A stretch of DNA of 64,000 nt, from assembly GCA_026874595.1 (NCBI GenBank), contig CM049320.1, forward strand, positions 25,768,214-25,832,213. Direction: 5' to 3'. Of this stretch, positions 39,386-52,289 are shown piece by piece. The notes under the pieces were generated by a model. That model did not search any database and was not told the origin of the DNA. It saw nothing but the letters and a program-made list of their open reading frames with translations. A program made the translations under genes and the position numbers. Positions within the stretch are counted from its first letter, which is position 1, and each line of letters starts with the position of its first letter. Source of the stretch: Sipunculus nudus. Lineage: Eukaryota > Annelida > Sipuncula > Golfingiida > Sipunculidae.

Positions 39386-41727
39386 AGTCATCTATCCATT
39401 CTGCGCCTCAACTGTATAATGACTGGCCCAGGCCAGCTCTGTAAAACTCACAAATAGCAAATGATAAACAATGACATGAAATTAAAAGTAATCCCTTATA
39501 AAATCCTCTCAAATGACATCACAGCTCACTTCAGACACGAGTCTCACCAAATCAATAACGCTGGTTTGAAATCAGACCAGGTTTGCTTTGACATTCGAAA
39601 ACCTCGTATTTCTCACAGATGACTATCACCAGCTGATGTTGAGGGACCAATATTGCATCAATACAATGGTTGAAATAATAAGTCTCATAAATGAGTCTCT
39701 TTTCTTTAATCTCTGATGTTTAAGCATGTAATGCAATACCATGTATCTGCAAGGTTATATATATGGCCATGTACATGCACTCAAGCATGTTTTCTGGTTA
39801 TATTTTTTGAGTGTTTACATGACATTATTAAATCAGCAGCTGTCAATTAATGCTGTTTTTGTATGTGACCAATGACCTTGACTGAGATAACAGGGGCTAA
39901 TATATGTTGTAAAATGTAGACTGATTCTTATATTTTAAATAATCTGTTTCTTAAATAAATTGTAAGGCAGGTATTTGCTTACCTTGTTAATAATAAGTTC
40001 CTTAAATCTTCCACTCTATACATTACAATTTTTCCCTTAAAATGTAACAAATTAAATTTTCAAAGCAAAAATCAGGTATTATAATGATATGATTAAAGGG
40101 ACATAATCAGGATCAATATTATGCCTTTCTCCACAATATCAGTTCTGATTTAATTTATACAAAGGGATCCCAGCAGAACCATCCCACCACACAGTCTCAT
40201 TTCCATGCATGTGGCTGTTTAACACCTTGTTATGACTGTGCGCGTTGGTAAACACAGTCAATGTGTGTCTGTTTACCTGACAAGGCTGCATGACCAGAGG
40301 TCTGATTAAGAGTGGCAACACGCAGTGTTTCAGCCAGCTGGAACATGTATTATATTTTTTGGCCAAGTCAGTCAGGGCATATCCTGATTGACACGTGTTG
40401 TGGCTCTGCGCTGCACACAGCCCAACACACTGTGTTTATGTTGACACCTGCGATTGCGCCTGGTTCACTGTTTTTAAAACTTGTTTACAGAAGTATAAGC
40501 AAACGGTTTCAAGGCAATATTTTGGCAGGTACAGATTTAATTCAAAGGGAAGAAGCTATTTTTAGTGTTAACTCAACATGCTTCATAGGTGATTGGGCCC
40601 CTTTAAGGGAAATGGATGGATCACAGAGCTTCAAGTTGGTACTTCTAATGATTTCCTACTTCCTGTATCTTAAATCTCAGCTGAATTTTACAAATCTATT
40701 ATACAGATCAGGCTTAAGGATATGCCTTTTATAATTTTATATATAAGCATTTTTTCATTATGTAGCCCTATACATATAATGTAATCTTATTAATCAAAAT
40801 CCTACCTCAAGAGAATCCATGTTTAATCTCACTCTAGCTGGCCTCTTGCTGATATCAAGCCTGGTCTTAAAACTTTGACCTTTGACCTCAAGCATTCATT
40901 CACTACAGAGAGCAGGCAGTGAGCATATTTTGTTATTGTAAACTGCCTCATGAATATTCATTGTTGTGACTCAAAATGATTTTAAGGATTACGGTCTCAC
41001 TATAACAAATTGGCATGAAATAAAGACACCGGATACCCGTTACTCAGGTGTCAACCTTGGGTTGCCATGGCAACATCCATTACGCAGATTTACAAACCTG
41101 TCTCCTCATAAGTCAAAAAGCCAAAAGAAATTAAATAAAAAGAAAAGTAATCATACCTCTCAGCAAATTGGGGGAGAAAATTTCTGTTCGTAAATTTGTT
41201 CTCATAGAGTGACACAAACATATTTTGGAAGTGTGCAAGGTAACCAAGACGGGGTGATGCAGGAAATAAATGATGAAAATGAAAGCTGGTACTAATTGAC
41301 TCACTCTTGGGAACCTGTTAACATTAAAACTTTTTATGACAGGATGACCCTATACAGGAACATATATACAGATGGAATTCATTATATTGCTTTCTGTCTT
41401 TTTATAAAATTAGCAATATACTGACCTGGAATGCAAGTCAGTTATACTTAACAGTTTCAAGAGAATCATGAACAGCAGTAAACACAGGGCACCCACCAGC
41501 TCCTTCAGAAATATTGTAATTCTGTAGTTGTTGAGACAAAACTGACTGTAGGAGTACATGAACAGTTTTCCAAAAGAGTTGATCACATGTAATCAATAAT
41601 AAGAACAGGTCTATATAACAATAGTTATTCGATATTAAGTATTATATTGGAATCATGAAAGTGCAGTGAAATACAGGAAAATATAGGAGAGTATGGTTTA
41701 TATGCTGGAATAAAAATTTTGATATTA
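39386..41727. other. No gene recognised
   Basis: Mostly AT-rich unique-looking DNA. 40180-40480 and 40840-41110 are less AT-rich; a plus frame of 140 residues at 40312-40734 has no domain I recognise. Confidence 0.4.
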
Positions 41728-42049
41728 GACCAATTAAAAAAAAGGTAGGGTTCTCAGGCACCACACACATCAATTTTAACCCCTACATCAAAAATATTTA
41801 TTTTGTTTTTTCAAAAGAAACCTACCAATTTTGAGCTCCAGTTGCTCAGACATTTCTGTCAAGAAGAAAAAATAATACAATTTTGATAAGATTTCCTTTG
41901 TTATGTTGTGCTTATGCTTTTCCCTGATCATAAGATGTTTTTATGGAACATAAAAAATAAGTAAAAAATTATATGAATAATATGAAAATTGCCCTCGCCG
42001 ACTGACTTCTGAAAAAAGTGCCTGAGAACCTAACCTTTTTTTTTTGGCC
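41728..42049. mobile_element. MITE, GGTAGGGTTCTCAGGCAC copy
   Basis: Best uninterrupted copy of the family that is split at 1-2833. Ends: GACC, A-tract, GGTAGGGTTCTCAGGCAC and GTGCCTGAGAACCTAACC, T-tract, GGCC. The interior has TTTTGATAAGATTTCCTTTG and TTTTCCCTGATCATAAG. Confidence 0.85.
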
Positions 42050-42386
42050 TTATGAGAGACATTTTTTTTTTCATTGGAAAACATAGGAATACATGGGAAA
42101 AATAATGGATGGTGGAAGCCCTGAAATGTAACCCTGGTTGAGTGCTTGATAATTAGCTACTGTGCTTATAGATAGACCTGTTTTAGTAGTGATTAGTGTC
42201 CGGAATTGGATGTAATTTCATGATCGACCATTAGTAAAAATCAGATGACTTCTACCGACTGATAATCAGAATTAATTGGTTGTACAGGAGTATGATGTTT
42301 TTTACCACATACAGACCTAGCTATAGCAGCCCACAATGAGCTGTATTGAGTATTTGGAAGAAATAAACCTGTAAGGGCATGGGTAC

Positions 42387-42656
42387 GTGATACGGAAATA
42401 CTCCAAGGACAGTGTCCATGCAGATGCAGAAATACTCCAAGGACAGTTTCCAGGCAGATACAGAAATACTCCAAGGACAGTGTCCAGGCAGATACGGAAA
42501 TACTCCAAGGACAGTGTCCAGGCAGACACAAATACTGCAAGGAGAGTGTCCAGGCAGATACGGAAATACTCCAAGTCAGTGTCCAGGCAGATACGGAAAT
42601 ACTCCAAGGACAGTGTCCAGGCAGATACGGAAATACTCCAAGGACAGCATCCAGGC
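42387..42656 (+). repeat. 34-bp minisatellite, about 8 copies
   Basis: Unit: GCAGATACGGAAATACTCCA then AGGACAGTGTCCAG, with point variants and one shortened unit near 42575. The unit length is not a multiple of three and it lacks stops in several frames, so overlapping open frames appear on both strands; I do not treat them as genes. GGACAGTGTCC within the unit is an 11-bp palindrome around a central G. Confidence 0.95.
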
Positions 42657-42844
42657 ATGAATCTATCTTATTAGAGAGTTTGGTGGCAATTAGGGGACAT
42701 GGCATGCCAAGTCACGTCAATAAAATTATTACAATCAGCTCTGCACATTGCTGTGTATCCTGCACTTTGAGGTTCATCTGGCAAAGTTCTAAGAAATCTG
42801 TCTAGCTTTCTCTGAAAATGTCCACTGAACAACATTTTGTATTT

Positions 42845-43093
42845 GTTATAAACTTTATTTTTTTTACATGGATTGTACAACTAGTTATAATAATTAATAC
42901 GAGGCACTCTCAATGGCTCGGATGTTGGCGCTCGGTGGTTGGTAAGGGTGGAGGAAACCGGAGGACCCGGAGAAAACCACCGACCTTGGACAGGCAACTA
43001 CAACCCATTCTCATAGCCACGCCGGGAATCGAACCTGGGTCGCCAGCGGTGAAGGCCGAGTGTTTTACGTACCACTCAGCTGTCCAGGTCCCA
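42845..43093 (-). mobile_element. SINE family 2, best copy, with target duplication
   Basis: 249 bp flanked by direct repeats ATTTTGTATTT (42834-42844 and 43094-43104). On the minus strand it has a clean tRNA-like head: CTGAGTGGTACGTAAAAC and a perfect B box GGTTCGATTCCC. The body has GGTTTTCTCCGGGTCCTCCG and the tail TTATAACTAGTTGTACAATC, then A-rich sequence. The GGAAACCGG..CCGGAGAAAACC core resembles central domains shared by metazoan SINE superfamilies; I cannot say which. Confidence 0.92.
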
Positions 43094-43175
43094 ATTTTGT
43101 ATTTCTGGCATATGTGCTTGCAGGACATTGAAACACAGAGCATGTATGGCAAAATTTGCATATCCCAGTGACCTT

Positions 43176-43440
43176 ACTATTTTTTTTAAATAATTTTTGT
43201 TGTTGAAGGTAACTGCCTCCATTTCTTAGTGCTAGCTAGCTTAACTCTAAGTATATGCATATCTGCAGAATTCTATTCAGGTTTCGGACTTTATCACATG
43301 CACTTCCTCTCATTTTATATATCCTGGTGTTAACCAGGCATCGTGACTACTGCACCTGCCAGCCCTGGGTTTGTAATCTCCACATTGCTTGGTTATACCA
43401 CTGAGGAACCCCCAAAAGGTGCACTCATTAGTAAACTTGC
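43176..43440 (-). mobile_element. SINE family 1 fragment (tRNA head missing)
   Basis: Tail and body blocks only: GAAGGTAACTGCCTCCATTT, ATCTGCAGAATTCTATTCAG, GACTACTGCACCTGCCAGCC and CCAAAAGGTGCACTCATTAG. The promoter-bearing head is absent. Confidence 0.8.
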
Positions 43441-43688
43441 TGCCAAGGAAGGATATCTTGAGAGTGTGAGGGCACAACAGCACCAATCAAGGTTACAATA
43501 GTCAGCCACGAATAATAATCTTCACAGAACCAGTCTAAAATTACGACGATTTTCGTTCATGCATGCATCACATGATGATATACCACATCATACCTGCTGC
43601 ATCAGCTGGGTTTCCATGACAACACTAGGTGTTAACTTCTGTTAATAACTGGTTAACACAGGAAAACCTAAAAGGAAGGTGTGTATAA

Positions 43689-43794
<106 letters not shown>

Positions 43795-44199
43795 TTCATA
43801 AATCAATATCCATCTTAATTTGGAAACCTTAATCTCATTTATCTGAAAAATAAATTTTTTTATTAAGTCAAGGAACCTAATACATTTTCTCAAAAAATTA
43901 TCATAAAAACTGTATTTCATACATTTATATTAGGTAGGTAATTATATATTATATACATAGAGAGATATATAAAATTTCGTAAATGTTATCCAAGTTATTG
44001 CATTAATTACTGTATTGTTGCATTTTATCAGTGAGTACCTTCAATGCAGAATTCAACATCTTCTTGCTTTACATTTTAACCTTCTCAGATCTAACTGATA
44101 TTAATGCAGTGAGGAGTAATTTACATGGTCTTAATATAAATTACATTTAACCCAAAATAAATGATTACATCATGCTCTCTCTGCAAATTGTATTTATAA

Positions 44200-45660
44200 C
44201 AAGGGACCCATGGGTCATGGCGCTCAGCTGATCCTGATTGGACTATAAATGTATCACCATTGTGATACTATATTGAGTAGATAAAGCTTATGAATATCAT
44301 GGACATGTTGGGTTTTATAAAGGAATATAATGTAATATGTGAGTAAATGATATATGAAATAACCTGACTGATGGATTAATATGGAGTAAAATATAGTGGT
44401 TTATTTTTTAGACCTAATTTGAGGTTTCCAAGGAAACTTTTTATGGGCTTCTCTGCATGTCAAGACAGAAGATTCTAGGTCTAGGCATTACGATTTGTGC
44501 CCTGTAAAATTCGTAAAAATCGAAAAAATACCAGTGGCGCCATCAGACTGCAGAAACTGATGAAACATTCCAAGATCAATATCCATGCAAAGAATTATGG
44601 TGATCATTGCAATAGTTTTTCAGATACTTGAGCTTTTGTTTCAAATTTTCCATCATTCTGGGGGGTACTTGGGAGCCCCATAGCTCAAAGAAAATGGGTA
44701 ACAGAGACCTTTTTCTAAGTTTCTAAGGAGACTTTTAATGAGCCTCCCTGCATGTCAAGAGAGAAGATTCTAGGTCCAGGCGTTACGATTTGTGCCCTGT
44801 TAACAGATGACCCCATCTTAAGGTCTCATAAATAAAGAAAATAATTCGTAAAAATCGAAAAAATACAGGTGGCGCCACCAGACTGCAGAAACTGATGAAA
44901 CATCCCATGATCAATATCCATACAAAGAATCATGGTGATCAATGCAATAGTTGTTCAGATATTTGAGCTTTTGAATCAAATTTTCCATTATTCTGGGGGG
45001 TACTTCTGAGCCCCATAGCTCAGAGGTTATGGGTAACAGAGACCTAGTTTCAGGTTTCCAAGGAGACTTTTCATGGGCCTCCCTGCATGTCAAGAGAGAC
45101 GATTCTAGGTCCAGTCGTTACGATTTGTGCCCTGTTAACAGATGACTGCATCTTCAGAGGTCTCAAAAATAGAGAAAAAAATTCATAAAATTGAAAAAAT
45201 ACAGGTGGCGCCACCAGTCTGCAGAACTGATGAAACACTCCATGATCAATATCCATGCAAAAAATCATGACCATCAGTATTGTAGTTAATGAGATATTGA
45301 AGTTTTTGTATGAAATTTTTGACTATTCTGGGGGGTACTTCGGGGCCCCATAGCTCGAAGGATATGGGTAACAGAGACCTAATTTCTGGTTTCCATGGAC
45401 ATTTTTTCATTGACCTCTCAATGTCTCAAGAATGAAGATTCTAGGTCCAGTCTTTACAATTTGTGCCTTGTTAACAGATGTTCACATTTTTAAAGGTCTC
45501 AAAAATAGAGAAAAAAAATTCAGAACCTCTCAGAATGCCAAGTTACAAGGTTCTAGGTCCAGCGGTTACGATTTGTGCCTGGTTAACGGACGGACAGACG
45601 GACGACGGACAAAGAGTGATCCCTATAGCTCAGATGACTTTCAGTCAGCTGAGCTAAAAA
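44200..45660 (+). mobile_element. Pearl-like element, copy C (complete)
   Basis: Starts CAAGGGACCCATGGGTCA then TGGCGCTCAGCTGA. It has a 5' unique block (GATTGGACTATAAATGTATC, TTATGAATATCATGGACATG) and three core units with GGTGGCGCCACC-type palindromes about 335 bp apart (44532, 44867, 45205). A GGACGGACAGACGGACGACG tract and the hairpin at 45626-45656 (arms TAGCTCAG/CTGAGCTA and TGACT/AGTCA) follow, then AAAA. The 5' block is nearly identical to copy D, whose core is different. Confidence 0.85.
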
Positions 45661-47520
45661 TGGAGTTTTCCAGCATGACCTAGTTGTATCTTTACTCACG
45701 TCCCTTTACGTTAGTGATGGTGTGTGGTTATAACAGAGCACAATGCAATGTAAATGGTGATTAACACTTACGGTAAACGTGAGGATGATAACCAAACTCC
45801 AGGATTATCATAATATAACACAGCTGCAATAATCATATCATTAACTTCCCTATTTTTCATGATATCATTAATTTTTGTCAACAGGGTTTGCGGGTACATA
45901 AACATGACCTTTAGGATAACAACCTGAAGGCATCACAATGGCATGGTCTTATTTTATCCAGAAAATCATTTATTTTCAAAGATAATTTTCAGTTCAATGA
46001 ATCGCATGAAATATGCTATGTAGAAGTTATCATTATAATATCAAAAAGTAATTGCCGGTGTTTGAGAAACTGATAGAATCATGTTCTTGGCCTTGGAAAA
46101 CTCTAGGTATTTTCAGGCTTATAGGTAGCTGTATAAACATATGGCAGAAAGAACTGACAATTGATATATATGATGACTAACGGGAATTCCCAGGCCATAT
46201 ACTGATTTTTTGGTGTCATTATATAATTATATGAATATCTGATATCACCCCAACCCTACCAACACTTTTAAAGGTTGGTTTGGGTGGGAAAGGGTTAATT
46301 TTCTCTGCCACTTAAAACTTGTGGCTGTTATCTTTACGAAGTTTGAAAAAAATAATTAACCTAACAATCTTCTAATCACTTTGTGTATAACATATACTGT
46401 TATTCCCATACACTGTTTAAAATCAGCTATGGGGTGCTCATTTTCTATATGCCAAAAAAGGGGTTTAATTAATTTAGAAACTTCTAATAATTAGACTCTT
46501 TAATCTTCAAATACAGTTTAATTTGCAGATGACATAATTTTTAAATGCAAAATTCCTATTGAGATTCCCATTTATAAATCACAGTCACCGTAGTATTGTT
46601 ATTATTAATACTCCTTGCCATAGGTGGCCAACAATATACAAGACAAATACAGTTGTTTTATATTAACTATTTGTCATATATTATAATCATCCTAGCTGCT
46701 ATGGCTTCTCCAGTGCAGCCCAATCATGCTCAATGCAGCCTAATCCCTCTACGAGTGTACCTGTCAAATAGCTTAATGGATACCTGCCACAAGATTAATG
46801 AACATTATTACAGTCGATAGTGGTCTTACCTGATACAGCTCAGTGTAAGCCTCCGAACATAAAAACCAGCCTCCAGACATTAATAAATATTGACAATGCA
46901 ACCGAAACCGACAAGGATGCACTTTTGCCTACCCGGCTCGTTTTCCCAATAAAGGTCCTTGGTCGTAACTGCCAATGCGACACTTTGCAGTGTATGCAAA
47001 ATGCAGTCTTGTCATACAATATTTGGACAATTTATCCATGGCGTGGCCATTCTGCGATTGTGAATATCTGGCCCTTCCAATGCAGAAGATGTGACCTCAT
47101 TGGTAACTGAGCGGAGGTGGGTGGGCAGAGCAGTGACGAATCAATAGATCTAATAATGTGTTACTCTCCAGAAATGGAGGCTGGATGCTGCAGCCTTCCC
47201 AGATGCTGCCAGTGCTGGCTGCTCAACATTGAGTTTTCTTTCACTGATAAACATATTACATGATGTTTTTGGGTTTCGTGATATTTTGAGACACAATGTC
47301 AGACTCCCGAGTTGCTTTTTTGTTCATTATGGTAAACACACCCTCCGGACAGATCTCATAATATGATAACACCTCAGTAATAGCAGGCAGCACAGCTGGA
47401 GGTTATGACAACTACATTGAACAGAGACAATCAATAAAAAATATGTGAACAGCGATAAAAATATGGATTTTTTGTTCAACATATAGTACAATAAGAATAA
47501 CATCATATATTTAAATTATA
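45661..47520. other. No gene recognised
   Basis: 46820-47200 is less AT-rich (CAATGCGACACTTTGCAGTG), with a 96-residue plus frame, but I see no domain, start context or splice pairing that supports a gene. Confidence 0.4.
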
Positions 47521-47527
47521 TACAGTG

Positions 47528-47870
47528 CATTTCTCTATTGTTTAAATCAAATAGTTTTTCAATCTAATTTTTTTTTAAATTTCTCTATTGTTTGCATCAA
47601 ATGTTTTTCCAATCTATTTTTTTCTCAATTTCTCTAACATTTTAATGAAACAGTTTCCCCATTAATTTTTTCCATTTCTCTATTGTTTGAATCAAATGGC
47701 TTCCCCAATCAATTTTTTTCAATTTCTCTATTGTTTAAATTAATGGTTTTCCAATCTCCATTTTTTTATATTTCTCTATTGTTTGAATCAAAAGGTTTTC
47801 CAAACTCCAATTTTTCCCCTTTTCCCTATTGTTTAAAGCATATGGTTATCTTATCTACATTTTTTTCAAG
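47528..47870 (+). repeat. 48-bp minisatellite, about 7 copies
   Basis: Units contain ATTTCTCTATTGTTTGAATC, AAATGGTTTTCCAATC and a T-tract. Diverged but clear in register. Pyrimidine-rich on the plus strand. Confidence 0.9.
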
Positions 47871-48951
47871 GTGCACAGTAACTCAAAAAGTCTCAAGTTC
47901 ATGCAAGTATATACATTCTCAAGTTCATACACTTGATTACTGAATGATCCCCCATAAATGCTCCGTTGCAGGTTTGGAAGGATGGAGGGTTGGTAACTGC
48001 AGGCATCTTGTACTTTTACTTTTTTAATGCAGGGACAGGATGTAGCCTTGTTGAGATATTGAGCCATGGATTAGGGGCAAATTATATCCCATATTTCGAA
48101 CACTGTGTGTCCAAGAGGCAATGTGGTGAAACCATGAAAGAACCTTAAGAGATGTGCTCTTACATCAAACTGGCAAGTTTTGACTTGGCTTATTTTTAAC
48201 CTTGTTCATATTTAAACCTGAAAACCAGATGGACCTCTAATTACATGTTCTTATCATATTATAACCAGAGAGAATTCAGGGTTTTTATCAGTTGAATTAA
48301 AGAACATTCATTACTTTTAATTCATAATTTGGCATGAAAAATCAATTATGAAAACAGAACAACTCTTCTTGTATGGATATTCATAATTTGCTTCAGTATT
48401 GTTATTGTTGTAGCTTATTAGCTGACAAGTTAATTGTGCAGGGTTGGCAGGTGCTTACACTTAGGTACTGATCGCCCTATAAGGGAGATTTAATTAATCA
48501 GGTATATAACATCTTGCATCTAGTGGCCATGTAGAACTTAATAATTGGGAAACAGTGTATGCTTATGTGTAGCTGGTTTATAACATTTCACCTTATGAAA
48601 CTACAGTCACCCTAGGTGCATATATAGGTGTAACAAAAAATGGTTATTCTTTACATGTCATTAGGAGATGTTATTGTTCAACTACTTTGACTAGTTGAAA
48701 TGTATGAAATGAATAATGTATAAATACCTGACAGAAATGTAAGTGAAATGAATAATGTATGATAATAACAGACAGAACTGTGAGTGAGGTAGTCTGGGTC
48801 TGAAACTTGTACAGATCTCACAGAATAAAGTCTTCAAAACTACAATACTTGACTCCTTGGGCCACTCGCCTGAAGTGTCACCCAGTAACAAACTTACGGT
48901 GACAATATGGCTATAATCTTCATCCACATTCAATATACAGTACCACTTTGG

Positions 48952-49006
<55 letters not shown>

Positions 49007-49929
49007 ATAATGATATAACAATAAAGAAACATAGTGTATCAAATCAATTATAAGTCACTTACATATTTTGTTAACTTTCTATATTTTTTTTATACTTTTC
49101 AATTTAGTTAATAAAATGTAACAATATAAAATATCATCCATATTCCAGCAGTGCATGTATAGCCATATCAAGAAGCACTAGTAATATGACCTGACTCGAG
49201 TCTTTTCTGGGGATGAAAACTCATGAAATTTAATGCAAGGAAGCAGATCATTTGACATCAGCTTACTTAAAGAAAGCCTTTGAAGAGCCTGTTCATTTAT
49301 ACATCTTATCAATGATGTATCAGACATATAATCTCATAAGAACTGTTACTAAAATATTTAAAAACATTTATTTAATTAAATAAAATATTATAATTTCAAT
49401 ACCTCTTATTTACATATAATTTCTTAATAAATAAATCCCAGAAACATTCCCTGTATAAAGTAGAGACAAAGAAGAGAAGAGTAAATGTAGAGGAAGTCTG
49501 GCTTTTGGTTTTTCATATGGGAAATCCTGAAGAAAATAAATTTTTTAAAGGAGCCTTTTCCAATAAATGAGATCTATTAACTTAAGATAATCCCTTCAAC
49601 CTTTTATATATATAAACAGACAAGAAAATGCTGACAGCACTACACACGCTTCTTTAATTTTGCTTAGAGTATATTCACGTTTATAACATCTTGGGGTGCA
49701 CAAAATTATTCCAAATACATTCAACAAAGACACCTGGGTTCAAGTCAGATGGGCCAGATTTGGGAAGGGTGTTCTGCAACTATAGTTACTGTTAAGCTTC
49801 CACATATATAAAACCAACTCCCTTAGGATTCTTGGTTTTTTTATTTGTCAACATTGCTCTCAGAGTTTACTAACAGCTTATAGATAAGCAAGCTCATATA
49901 TCCATCACAACAACGTCATAAGAACTTTC
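47871..49929. other. No gene recognised; (TA)n at 48957-49001
   Basis: AT-rich sequence with one perfect (TA)n tract of about 45 bp. Nothing else supported. Confidence 0.5.
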
Positions 49930-50140
49930 TATAATCTTTATTTTACATGGATTTTACAACTAATACTCGATCTCCATAACCCAGAAGATGGTATTCTGCA
50001 GAGGTGGAGGAAACTGGAGGACTCATAGAAAACCACTGACCTTGGACTGGCCACTATAACCCACTCTCATGGCAACTCAAGGGATCGAGCCCAAGTTGGC
50101 AGTGGAGACACCAGCTGAGCATTTAACCACTCACTTAGTG
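49930..50140 (-). mobile_element. SINE family 2, copy 3 (diverged)
   Basis: Blocks TTATTTTACATGGATTTTAC, GGTGGAGGAAACTGGAGGAC, AAAACCACTGACCTTGGACT and GGATCGAGCCCAAGTTGGC follow the family order. The B box is GGGCTCGATCCC on the minus strand. Confidence 0.8.
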
Positions 50141-50159
50141 TTCATTAATTAATATATTT

Positions 50160-50225
<66 letters not shown>

Positions 50226-50230
<5 letters not shown>

Positions 50231-52233
50231 AAGGCCCAGATCGCGATCTGGACGGATCTTAGATCTGTCCAGCCCAAATTGCGATCGCAGTTCAGACTGG
50301 CCCAAACTGCGATCGCAATCCAGGCTGGCCAGATCTTGGATCCGTCCAGCCTAGATTGCGATTGCAGTTTAGTCCGGCCCAGACTGCGATCCTGTCTTTC
50401 TTGCTTCAGGATCGCAATCTGGACTGGACAGATCTAGGATCTGTCCAGTCAAGATTGCGATCCTAGACTTGACCAGCCAATATTGTGATCCATGTGATCC
50501 AAGTGTTTCAGCTTGTTAATTTATAGTTATTTTAAAACAAAAAAAAATAATAATATGTCAAAATTTTAAAATTTTACTCTTACGAGTACTGATTAAATAT
50601 GTCAATATGTTTCACTAATAATATTAAGACTTGTGGCAGTATCCGCTGTCACAAGACTATGTAAATAATCAAAATCTGTATTGCTGGTTCCTCAATTTAT
50701 GTTAATAAAATTAAACTTGCCCATCTCTAGTTTTCTCCTTGTACAATTTATAGGGTGTTCTTATGCTTGAGTTATTTTTTATTCTTATAATGGTTTCATA
50801 GCTGAGATTGCTTTTAATTTTTTTTACATTTTAAAAAATAAAAATATTTAAATATGATAAAAAATCAGATCTTACACAAGTTCTCTTTATGATTTCTGTA
50901 ATGTTGATAATTGTCATAAGACTTTTGCTATGTCTACTATAGTGCTTAGATTGATGTGAAAGTAGTCCAAAGTGAATATAATAGTTTTATGTTTAAATAT
51001 AAATTAAAGCCATAAAACCAGGTACTTATGATAATTATGATCATACTTATGATCAATTTGTGAAATTAGTAAATTCTTGATTCTCAAGAACTTTGTTTTG
51101 CTGAAACTGAATAAATACCAGACATGATAAGAATACTTTGCAAATATATTTGAATGCGAATATGAATATATGTACTCCATTATTTAATGCATAAAAATAG
51201 GAATAAAGATATAAATGAAAGTATTTGAATACAAATGCAAATACTTTCATAATGTAATCATGAATGTATTCATGAATATATTCTATAATATTTTAATAAT
51301 CATTTATTTCTATTATATTATTAAAAGATCTTTTCATATGATGCTGTTATTATTTTTAATTAAAATTATATTTGACACAATATTTGTTATTAATTTATAA
51401 TAAATAGTTATATTATTTAAGTTTTATTCTTGGGTAGGAATAACCAGTAATTATTAAATAAAAGTTCTCACTTGTAAAAATCAGAATTACCATGACTGAT
51501 AATGGACAGGTTTTTTTTCAAATAATTCTACTGCAATGTAGATAAAGTTATATGGCCACGTCAAAACCTATGTGAAAACAGCACACCATTTCCAACTGTA
51601 TATAATATAAATGACATCAATCCTCTTCCCTGTCTCCAAGGATATTATCATAATCTTACATAACTTGAGTTAAACACCATCAGCTAATAATGAAGCTTAT
51701 ATTACCACACAAAACCTGCACTTGCCTACCTCCTCTTCCAAATCATAGATTTTGTGAGCATATAAAACCCAGGGGTTCCTTGTTACCTTTTTTCAACAAC
51801 CATGCAATACTAAACGTGTTGGTGAAACATCCCATGTTTCACTCCTTTGATATGAGGAGTGAAAATTGCCTTTCTGTATTATAATTGTATTTATTATTGG
51901 AAAATGGTACAATGCAATACCAAAGGAGTTGGTAAAACAACCAATGTTTCACTCATGAGATCGTAAAAGCATGGATCGCAATATGGGCTGGTCAAGTTTA
52001 GGATCGCAATCTCGGCTGGACAGATCTTAGATCTGTCCAGACCAGATTGCAATCCTGAAGCAAGAAAGACAGGATCGCAGTCTGGGCCGGACAAAACTGC
52101 GATCGCAATCTAGGCTGGACGGATCTAAGATCTGGCCAGCCTGGACTGCAATCGCAGTTTGGGCCGGCCTGAACTGTGATCGCAATTTGGGCTGGACAGA
52201 TCTAAGATCTGTCCAGATCATGATCTGGGCCTT

Positions 52234-52238
<5 letters not shown>
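50226..52238. mobile_element. 2.0-kb element with ~265-bp terminal inverted repeats, inserted in (TA)n
   Basis: Ends ATGTCAAGGCCCAGATC and the inverse GATCTGGGCCTTGACAT. The arms (50226-50490 and 51967-52238) are inverted copies. Each arm is built from small palindromes such as GGACAGATCT-A-AGATCTGTCC and ACTGCGATCGCAGT-like words. The element is flanked by (TA)n at 50161-50225 and 52239-52283, i.e. it sits within one microsatellite. The interior holds the block shared with 230-870, with no recognisable transposase. A foldback-like or large non-autonomous DNA transposon. Confidence 0.85.
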
Positions 52239-52285
<47 letters not shown>

Positions 52286-52289
52286 AGTG

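Noticed and set aside
40312-40734. 140-residue plus-strand frame as a gene
   Set aside because: No recognisable domain or repeats; the composition is that of surrounding non-coding DNA and no splice partner was found.
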